DNA from: Metridium senile
Taxonomy: Eukaryota; Cnidaria; Anthozoa; Actiniaria; Metridiidae
Direction of reading: 5' to 3'
Assembly (NCBI GenBank): GCA_949775045.1
Contig: OX459103.1
Location: 17,096,807 to 17,160,806 of the forward strand
DNA length: 64,000 nucleotides
A model generated the notes under the pieces. That model did no database searches and had not been told where the DNA came from. It worked only from the letters and a program-made list of their open reading frames with translations. This document shows positions 55,894-64,000 of this stretch, one piece after another. Every line of letters begins with the position of its first letter. Position 1 is the stretch's first letter. The position numbers and the translations under genes were made by a program.

Positions 55894-58800
55894 TTAACCA
55901 TCTAAATCTGCTTTCAAGGGATCTTCAGTAGTAGTGAATGGCTCTTCTTCAATTACTGTAGCTTTAGTGTTTTCCATAGATTGTTTAATGCCGTTACTTG
56001 GTATTCCCGTGACGTATTGTATTGCTGGTATTTGTGATGATAGTAAATGATCGACCATCATAATATCTTTGCTTCTCCTAGCGACATCTTCCGCTTTAGT
56101 CCAGGACATGTCGGCCTCTAGTTTATACGCACCAAGGAATTCATGAGGACAAGAGGGACCCCATTCCTAAAAGGCAAGACAGGTTTAAGTGAGCGTAGTG
56201 TTTACAAGTGTTGGTATTGTGATGCTAATTTGCCAACAATTTTAACAATAGATTTGTTAATTTTCTTTGTTCTAATAACAATGGTTGGTTGGCGAAATCA
56301 TAACAAAATACGTCACTGTACGTCCACCTTTTAAGGGATGGTATATTCTAGAGCAAAGCATGATGGGAGTTGAGCCCTTGCAATATTATATGCCTGCTGA
56401 AAATATTTTAACCTGGAAATGCTTGCATTATTTTATGTACAACAGATAGCATTTGGCTCCCTTCGCATTGTGCTTCACTTTTAAAAAAACTTCTCTTATA
56501 TTAGAACTGTTCTGCCAATCCCCACATGCTTGTTAACTCCACACAGCGCATGTAAGTGTCTTATATTTCTTTCTAAAACTCATGAATAATTAATGAGGAG
56601 AAAACAAAGACAAAATCACTAGCGTGAAGGAGTTTGAAATCTGATGAAACACTTGCATAAAATTAAGCCAACTTTGCTTTGAATTTCTCCAATAATTATC
56701 CAATAATTAGAGAAGTAATATCCGACACTCGAAAGAGTGATTCATCAGGTTTTCAAACACCTCAAAATGGGCCCAAAAAAAATAGGCTGTGCCTCGTTTT
56801 TGCAACCCATTTTTCGGTGTTTGAAAACCTGATGAAACACTCTTTCTTGTGTTTGATAATACATGTACATTGGTTCCCTCCTAACGACCACTCATGTATG
56901 CAACCATCTCCTGTAAGCGACCACTATTTCAATTTCCCATTTTGTTTCCCACATAAACTTTGTCAGTAATAAATCTATCTCGTAAGCGACCGCGACCACC
57001 TTTAGGATTCAAGTTTTGGACTTTTTAATAATAATAAACTTTATTTAAAAACACGCTTGCCCCGTCAACATATGCTGGTTTCCACAAGGGGCGTGTGGAT
57101 TACAAATAGAAGAATCTTAAAATTTATTATGATAAAAAGTGAGATATATAACCCTCAGCCCTCCCCCCTCCTCCGATACCCTAATCCCAATTAATTAAGA
57201 CAAAAAAAGAAATATCAAATAAATATTGTAAATACACCTTAGTTGTCTAAATACAAATATATAAAATAATTTAATTAATTAAAAATGCGACAGGTCGCAA
57301 GTGGCAATTTTTAACTTAAATTCACTGAGTGATTTGGCCTTTCGTATGTACTCAGGTAAGGAGTTCCATACTTTTGGCCCGTCATATGAAAAACTTCTTT
57401 TTCCGTTTTCTGTTTTTGGTAGAGGGAGTTGCAGTGAAGTACTTGAGCCCCTTAGGTTGTAATTAGTCACATCTTGTTTTTTGGTAAAGATGTCAACTAA
57501 ACAACTTGGTGCCATTCCGTTCAGTATCTTAAACATTTGTTTAGACTTCGTTTCCTCTCTTTGTACTTTGAGAGGTTTCCACCCAAGAGCGTTTAACGCA
57601 TCTTAGTGGGGAGTATCATTATTCATGAACATAATCAAACGTGCAGATCTATTTTGTAGTTTTTGAAGTCGCTTTGAAAGGCCTTCACCAAGAGTGTCCC
57701 ACACTTCACTACAATAATTAAAATGTGGCTGCACCAATGCATTATAAACATTAATTAAGGTTTTCCTATCAACAAATTCTCTGATTCTTTTGATTGCTCC
57801 TAGTCCGGATGTGATTTTTTTGGCTATCTTATCTATGTGTTCGTGCCAAGACAGGAATTGGTCATTGTTTCATTGTTTTTCCTCTCTCTAAGTGACCATG
57901 ATCATGCTATATTTCCTTTTCATACCCAATTATTGTGACCCACAATTCCCTTGGGTCTTGGAATGCACTATTCAGTCAATTCAATGGTTTTTTATAATTA
58001 CTGTATAAAAAAAATAGAAATAACTTACCTGTGGAGAGAGCATAGAGAAATAAGTTGTCTGGTTTTCTCTCCGGTACAAGTAATACATTTGACCCATTCT
58101 CTTTTTAAAGTTACATGCTGCATGGTGAAGCTCTGCATCTCGTTTAGTTTCTTCTAAAACTTTCCTGGCCTGTAAAGATAAATGAAAGTATTGAATAAAT
58201 AGATTATTAAATAAAAGAAAGAAATATGCAAACATATGAATGAATAAATGAACAAGAAAATAAATAAGCATGTACTAAGCAATAAGTGGTATACTAAGCA
58301 AGCAAGTAAGCAAGCAAGTAAGCAAGCAAGTAAGCAAGCAAGTATATAAGCAAGCAAGTAAGCAAGCAAGTAAGCAAGTAAGTAAGTAAGTAAGCAAGTA
58401 AGTGAGTAAGTAAGTGAGTAAGTAAGCAAGCAGGTAAGCAAGTATATAAGCAAGCAAGCAAGCAAGTATGTAAGCAAGTAAGCAAGCATGTAAGCAAGTG
58501 AGTAAGTAAGCACATACCAGTAAGTAAATATGTTAGAATGAATGTTACATAGTATGACATACATTTTATTAATCTTCCTATAAAAGGTTTTTCAAGAATA
58601 ATTTACAATGATAACAAATAGGTATTTGCATATAGAAAATACAAAGTATGATAGTTAGCAAGTAAGCAAGCAAGTAAGCAAGCAAGTAAGCAAGTAAGTA
58701 AGCAAACTTGTAAGTAAGCAAGTAAGTTAGTAAGTTAGTAAGTAAGTAAGTAAACCTGATAAATAAACAAATGAATAAGCTAGGAACAATAATACACTCG

Positions 58801-60625
58801 CTGTGATTGGTTAGAATTTATAGCGTGAACCGCTCTTGATATATATGAGCGGAATGCTGATTGGCTAAACCGAGAGAAAGGAATGTTGTTTGAATCGAAG
58901 CAGTCGTTAAGTGGGGAGAGAGCGTTGCGTGACAACACTAAGATTAGCTGTGAGGGAGACTAGCTGGTATAGTGACCATAATAAAAACACTACTATCTCT
59001 GTACCTGTTCTTGTAGGTGACGTATTTGTTCTGCAATCAAGATCAGTTTATTACTAGCACCACATCTTAAAAATTGATCAGCTTTTTGCACTTCCTGCGC
59101 TAGACACACCAGGTCATACGGGTCATTATGACGATGAACTCTTTCTGGATTAACAAGCATTCTAGTTGCCGCTGAACCACTTGTATCAACCGTATGGACA
59201 TTACTAGCTGCCAGAGCTGAGAAAACACAAGAAAAGACATCAGAAAAAAATCAAATATGTTATGGGTGGCATAGTGGTTTGCCATGCACCTCTTGAAGTC
59301 GTGGTCTGGGTTTACAGGCCTAACCGTGGCCACCCAATTAAAGTTTTGTACAAATTAACTTAGCATTCAAAAGTTTCTCTTTTCAAATTATTTGCTACAC
59401 CTTTTCAAATTTAAATATCCTGTGAGGTTTATACACTTATAAACTTCAATCTTGTCTTCGCAATGAACATTTCAAAGTGTTTACCGTTTGACACTCGGCA
59501 TGTCTTTTGTATTAAGGTCAAATTCTCGCTTTCTGATTGGTTAACTTGTACAAAACTTTAATTAGGTGGCCATGGTAAGGTGCGTCGCACTGTAAGTCCC
59601 AGCTTGGGCATGGATTATATGTGAGTTTGTTTATGTGTTCTTCTCTCCTATGCCACAATGGTTTTTCTCAGCGTTATCCGGTTTTCTTCCCTCCACAAAA
59701 ATGAACATGTTCACGAGCAGAGTTGTGTGCCAAAATATTTATCGTAAAGGTAGTGAGTGTGAGTCTCCCCAATTTGTAGGACAATTGTGGCTAAATACAT
59801 TGAGACATTAAAAAAAGTGTTTATTTATTTTATTTGTTTCTACTGTATTTTTCCACATTATACAAAGCTTACAATTTGTCTGCCTACACTCTAATCCTAT
59901 AGAAGATGGATGTTAAAGATCATGTTTTGCTGTTTGTAAAGAGTAGGGGACCTTGGGGATTGTCTCCCGGTACAACAGTCAGGTCTTGGAGGCATGCATT
60001 CACTAACAATACTCATGATTGTAAGCTGCTGGTGTACAGCAATCCGCTAAGTCCTCCACATATTCATAACTGTATTATAAAAGCGCTATGAGTTTTGTAA
60101 TAGCGCTATATATAAAATGAGGCCCATATCATATTATTATTATTTCAATCACAACTACAATAACGAAAACAATTCAACAAACTACTGTTTACAATCAATA
60201 GGTTATATTCCATGATAGCTTGCTTGAAGAACATAAATATTTACGTAAAAATATGTTAAGATGAGCTTTAAAAAATTATTATTCATTGCCCATGTCGAGA
60301 ATAGTTTTACGGTAAAAATGATCATATAAACAAACACCCACTCCAAGCATCACAGAAATATAATAAATATAAATATATCGTTTTTTCGATAACTATGTTT
60401 ATAGTTTTTAGTCTAAAAGCATTGTAAAACACCATTATAAATATTACAGGATACGTTATTGAATTTCGAGTGTTATGCAAGAAATTTCGTTGCGTCATAA
60501 GCTTTGCTCATTGACAACTTCAAAGCAGCAATTTTATTGCTATTTTCTACAGAAATTTGATAATTATGCAATAATAATATTGTTTAATTACTTAAAAACC
60601 TACCCATAGTGTCTGGATTTTCCAT
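55894..60625 (-). CDS. Homolog of human C1orf50 (DUF2452 family), four exons
   Basis: Exons 60625-60604, 59216-59005, 58169-58029 and 56166-55894 join in frame (phases 1, 0, 0) to 215 residues; the human protein is about 200. Diagnostic stretches are [73 protein letters not shown] and [20 protein letters not shown], in the expected order. The conserved part is mostly helical with a small sheet. The C-terminal 40 residues (acidic, Glu/Thr-rich) look lineage-specific. The biochemical function of the family is poorly known and I assign none. Exon 1 is only 22 bp and is supported by ATG, donor GTAGGT and phase rather than by homology. The gene is on the same strand as the multi-PH gene, 5 kb upstream of it. 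Introns hold arrays and a LINE remnant. Confidence 0.9.
56175..56335 (+). repeat. Dispersed repeat ([11 protein letters not shown] type)
   Basis: TTTACAAGTGTTGGTATTGT through AAAATACGTCACTGTACG matches 28215-28370 and 21735-21810. It could be a transposon internal fragment. In intron 3 of the C1orf50-like gene. Confidence 0.6.
56575..56872. mobile_element. Hairpin repeat (CACTCGAAAGAGTG family), second long copy
   Basis: Near-identical to 42645-42937, starting at ACTCATGAATAATTAATGA. Confidence 0.8.
57020..57870 (-). mobile_element. 5'-truncated LINE with in-frame stop
   Basis: The minus strand reads the RT C-terminal half: [20 protein letters not shown], then [19 protein letters not shown], an in-frame stop near 57604, then [37 protein letters not shown] and [16 protein letters not shown]. 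The 3' end at about 57026 is a TTATTATTATT tail. It differs from the LINE at 835 in sequence and tail, so it is another family. Inserted in intron 3 of the C1orf50-like gene, same strand. Confidence 0.85.
58262..58755. repeat. (GCAA/GTAA)n arrays, intron 2 of the C1orf50-like gene
   Basis: Two blocks, 58262-58520 and 58655-58755, of AAGC and AAGT tetramers separated by AT-rich sequence. Confidence 0.9.
59268..59835 (+). mobile_element. Diverged SINE interrupted by a small TIR element
   Basis: SINE head GGGTGGCATAGTGG at 59268 and body (TATGCCACAATGGTTTTTCT) at 59565-59835. Between them 59336-59565 has inverted ends ATTAAAGTTTTGTACAA and TTGTACAAAACTTTAAT. Lies in intron 1 of the C1orf50-like gene. 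Confidence 0.65.
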
Positions 60626-61280
60626 GATATCTTTATAACTTCAATTTACCAAAAGATAATTGTTCACACTTGACTTGTGTGTGTTAAATTTCGATTGTAT
60701 TGAAGTGCAATACCGCTGACCGATTAGATTATGTAACAAAAAAACAGGGAGCCCAAATAAGATGTATTTATTCCAAAGGAATCCCAAACTCATTAATGTC
60801 ATTGTGTGAAAACCAAAAAAAGTTCGAGAAAAAGTTGTACGATAACTAGCAGCTATATTATAAATGTGGACTGTGTCGATGATTTTAATTTTAAAACGTT
60901 CATTTCTCGGCAGCAAAAACTCGATTGGAATTAAAATTTTGCACAATTACTAAGCACTTAATGACTGGTCCCGAGGGAAACAGTTAGTTTTGTTTCCCGA
61001 GAATCTCAATGTTTCCCGAGGCTCCGGCCTTGGATTTATTAGGGGAATAGATCGATTTATTTCCCTCCACGTGACGTGATCTCGACCAATAAGAAAAACC
61101 AGTTTGAATAGGATATATAATAAATGGTTTTACTCACTCTCTCATGTGAAAGTAGTTTTATTTTATTTAGGACTCTATAAAGGATTGATATATATTGGAT
61201 GACTTTTTATTAATAAAATAGAATCAATTTTTTAAAAATGTTTTAAATCTATATAAAATCAATTCACCATACATTGTATA
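60626..61280. other. Upstream flank of the C1orf50-like gene
   Basis: No promoter element can be named with confidence. A repeated TTTCCCGAG motif (60970-61030) may belong to a small repeat. Otherwise AT-rich with no gene. Confidence 0.4.
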
Positions 61281-61283
61281 TAT

Positions 61284-61766
61284 TAGCCTGTGTTACAGCC
61301 GGAATTTTTCTCTCGAAAGTCCGTCTGAGAATCAGCGCAACAAACCGTGTTCTGGCCCCCAGCGAACTACACGATTATATACACCTAATTAAAAAAAGGT
61401 TGACGGGGCGAACGGCGATCGGCGATTGGTGATCGGCGATTGCACGTCCCGAAAGAGACTGTGGATAATACGAATTTCAATCGCCAATCGCCGTTCGCCC
61501 CGTCAACCTTTTTTGAATTAGGTGTATACTAGATGCTGATTGGCTTTCGATGATGCTCTTACTTACACGAACTCTTATTGGACAATTCAACATAACCGGA
61601 AGTATTGAATTGTCCAATGAGAGTTCGTGTAAGAAAGAGCATCATCGAAAGCCAATCAGCATCTAGTATATATAATCGTGTAGTTCGCTGGGGGCCAGAA
61701 CACGGTTCGTTGCGCTGATTCACAGACGGACTTTCGAGAGAAAAATTCCGGCTGTAACACAGGCTA
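61284..61766. mobile_element. Long hairpin element with a nested MITE in one arm
   Basis: Arms start TAGCCTGTGTTACAGCCGG and end with the complement at 61766. Inner pairing includes GCTGATTGGCTTTCGATGAT and ACGAACTCTTATTGGACAAT, with a loop of about 10 bp near 61593. The right arm is continuous; the left arm carries the 143-bp element at 61382-61524. Confidence 0.9.
61382..61524. mobile_element. CACCTAATT hairpin MITE, nested
   Basis: Ends CACCTAATTAAAAAAAGGTT and complement (AACCTTTTTTGAATTAGGTG). Flanked by TATA on both sides (61378-61381 and 61525-61528), while the intact right arm has a single TATATA there, so the target duplication is TA or TATA. Confidence 0.88.
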
Positions 61767-62449
61767 TGTATATATCGCTGCCGTCCATGTTTTTCTGATT
61801 AAAGTTAGACAGCGACCACGTTTGTGAGCTGTTTCATTAGACTTTAATTTTTGTGCATTGCCAGTATCTTGCTGGCTTTCACCTACATCACGTGTACGTC
61901 AACATCAGTTTAAATGCGTAATTTCGCATTTTAATCAATTTAAAGTTTTATATTGACATTATAATTATTTCGCTTATAGTAAAATATATTAAATACAAGG
62001 GTAAAGTTATAATAAATATAATATATAACGTTTTCGACTAAGAAGTCATCTACAGTATAATCTAAAATTTACATATCCAACAGTTTAAGAAGTTTATGTA
62101 ATCCCTGAGGGATAAAAGCTTGCAATACAGCATTGTACTTGTTTGTTAAGGCTTGGTTGTTCGTGTGCTATTAAAAGTCCTTCTATTATACGTCGTTTGA
62201 AATCGATTTCTCTTTGTGGAGAATGTCCCAAGTGTAAATATGAGTTTTATATTCTTGTAAAGAATTGTATTATAGTTTTATATTCAGTGTAAAACGTTCA
62301 AAACTACATATAATTGTCAAGTTTCAAGGTGGTAGATCGTTTCGTTGCGGCGTTATGGGCGAACAAACATGATGCGTTTTTTGTTGAATATATCGGGAGC
62401 GACGCCATCTTTGTGCCCAAAGGAACGACACAAACATTATAAATAATAA

Positions 62450-62620
62450 TAATAAATTAATAAATTTATTTCTTGCTCATCACATAAAATCTCAATGCTC
62501 TTACAATGACAAGTATAGAATATAATAAAATATAATGTAATAATACAATTCAAAATAGCAGAAAATAAAATATCTATCTAACAACAGTACCAAGAATACT
62601 TAATTAAACGAACGGACGAA
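62450..62620 (-). mobile_element. Possible retroelement 3' end (minus strand)
   Basis: TAATAATAATAAATTAATAAATTTATTT resembles the A/T tail of a LINE or SINE in reverse, followed by GCTCATCACATAAAATCTCA. No coding remnant found. The rest of 61770-62990 shows no gene. Confidence 0.3.
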
Positions 62621-62994
62621 CTTGTCTTCCCACTTGGCTTTAATATAATTGACTAGGATTACAATCTGTAACTAGGATTTAGAGCAGATCGAAGCCAGAA
62701 CTGAAGCAGAACTGAAGTAGAACTGAAGTAGAACTAGAACTGAACTGGAACTAACTAAAAACTGGTGTGCAGGCGTTTAAATAATACTCATTAGCATTCT
62801 CTCACGTGACAATACGTAATTGGAATAAACCAATAAGATTCTTCGACCCTATATAATCAAAACGAGGCTAACCTAATTAACTAATGTTTACGAAGTGAAC
62901 AGAAGACTGGAAAAACTAAGTTTTCGCTATGTTACCACTAGCAAACTATTTAGATACACTATCGTATGGATAGTGTATCCAAAAAGGAACTTAA

Positions 62995-63553
62995 GGAGGC
63001 TCGAAATGGTTTTTTGACCGAGCGCGCGCGCGCGCAATATCGCCAATTTTACAAGACCCCTCTGACGCGTACAAAATGTATTTCTATTAATATCAACACA
63101 ATTAAATGGTAGATTTTTTTAATTTTTGGGTATTTTGTTTCAATTAATGTTTAGATTTAATAGGTCTTTTTTAAGAAAAATCTGTAATGAAAAACCATTT
63201 ATATCTAGAAAAAAATCATTTTTTAAATCTTTTAAAGGTTTCGCATTACAGATTTTTTTTATTTTTCCTCAGTTGCAAGAACATGTAGGGAACTAGACAT
63301 GTACAAGTTTTAAAAAACTTTCACCAAAAGGATTTGGAGATATCAGCTTTAATAAAAGAATTTAAGGTCTTTTTTACAGCAGCCTGCTGTTGTCATGACA
63401 ACATCAAATGCAATAATTTAAAACAAATTGATTTTCTAGATCCATAAGCTTTAAAATGATATATCGGTTAACTGTATAGCTTCACAATAATGCTGCATAA
63501 TATGCAATATAAAGTAGGTATATTGATATATACAGAAACCATTTCGAGCCTCC
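62995..63553. mobile_element. TTAA-flanked TIR element, 559 bp
   Basis: Ends GGAGGCTCGAAATGGTTTTT and CCATTTCGAGCCTCC, flanked by TTAA at 62991-62994 and 63554-63557. The TTAA target fits piggyBac-type transposition. Contains a GCGCGCGCGCGCGC stretch and an inner imperfect hairpin on AAAAATCTGTAATG. No transposase frame. Confidence 0.85.
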
Positions 63554-63795
63554 TTAACTGTGATATTTGTTTTCCTGGACATTACTCCGTGGCAGAGCAA
63601 TTCGAGTTGAACTGTCGTGACGAAATAAGGCCAAGTAATAGTATATTATTCATAATTACTAACGTGTTCGTTACTGCTGTTGCGCAGTAGCGCGAACTGA
63701 TCTGCCTCTGAGAAACAAAGAGAAGGATTAACACGCCCTCGTTAATGGTAGCGTTCGGTGTGATAATGATAACCTAACCGAACATCCATGATTAA

Positions 63796-63997
63796 GACCC
63801 CGTCTACACGGATCCGGATACTTTTGAAACCGCATACTTTTTTATGCGAATAGGCCTATCGTCCACAAGAATCCAGTGAATCGAATCCGGTCACCGAAAC
63901 TGCATACTTCTACTTGAATCCTCCGGATACGCGGATTCGTGTGGACGCAAATATTTCTATGCGGTTTCAGCCGGATCGGATTCGTGTAGACGAGGCC
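63796..63997. mobile_element. Harbinger-type MITE, copy 3
   Basis: Same family and orientation as 9850-10049. Flanked by TAA at 63793-63795 and 63998-64000, ending exactly at the window edge. Region 63560-63790 shows no feature. Confidence 0.85.
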
Positions 63998-64000
63998 TAA

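Noticed and set aside
62990..63700. Possible gene at 63490-63690
   Set aside because: The frame crosses the TTAA-flanked element end; no motif, splice support or homology that I recognise.

Overview
This window looks like nuclear DNA from an early-branching animal, most likely a cnidarian such as a coral or sea anemone. That placement is an inference, not a search result. The reasons are short exons split by GT-AG introns, AT-rich non-coding DNA packed with small hairpin transposons, tRNA-headed SINEs, truncated LINEs and tetranucleotide arrays, and animal protein families. There are no bacterial operons and no CRISPR array.

Two gene neighbourhoods are present. From 1 to 25.2 kb lies a cluster of three type-B carboxylesterase (cholinesterase-like) paralogs. 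Gene C is on the minus strand with exons 1-3 visible (2310-6649); its 3' half would lie beyond the left edge. Gene A (9210-15602, plus) and gene B (18541-25208, plus) are complete six-exon genes in tandem, head-to-head with gene C. A and B encode a signal peptide, the Ser-Glu-His triad, two conserved disulfide loops and a C-terminal KEEL-type ER-retention tail, so they are probably ER-luminal esterases. Matching introns carry the same kinds of simple repeat, marking recent duplication.

From 29.7 to 50.8 kb a 13-exon minus-strand gene encodes a protein of about 2100 residues. It has six PH domains, an AFAP-like N-terminal half, SH3- and SH2-type motifs and a C-terminal candidate SUMO-interacting motif. 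From 55.9 to 60.6 kb a four-exon minus-strand gene is the homolog of human C1orf50 (DUF2452 family), with a decayed duplicate of its last exon just downstream.

Most of the rest is mobile or simple-sequence DNA: hAT-type MITEs with 8-bp target duplications and long G/C ends, PIF/Harbinger-type MITEs with 3-bp duplications, a TTAA-flanked element, TA-flanked elements, nested hairpins, a SINE family, LINE remnants, and first-exon fragments of a possible Crypton-like family. The region from 60.7 to 64 kb has no convincing gene. All exon boundaries were derived by hand from splice signals, reading-frame continuity and paralog comparison. Protein families were assigned from motif recognition without a database search.
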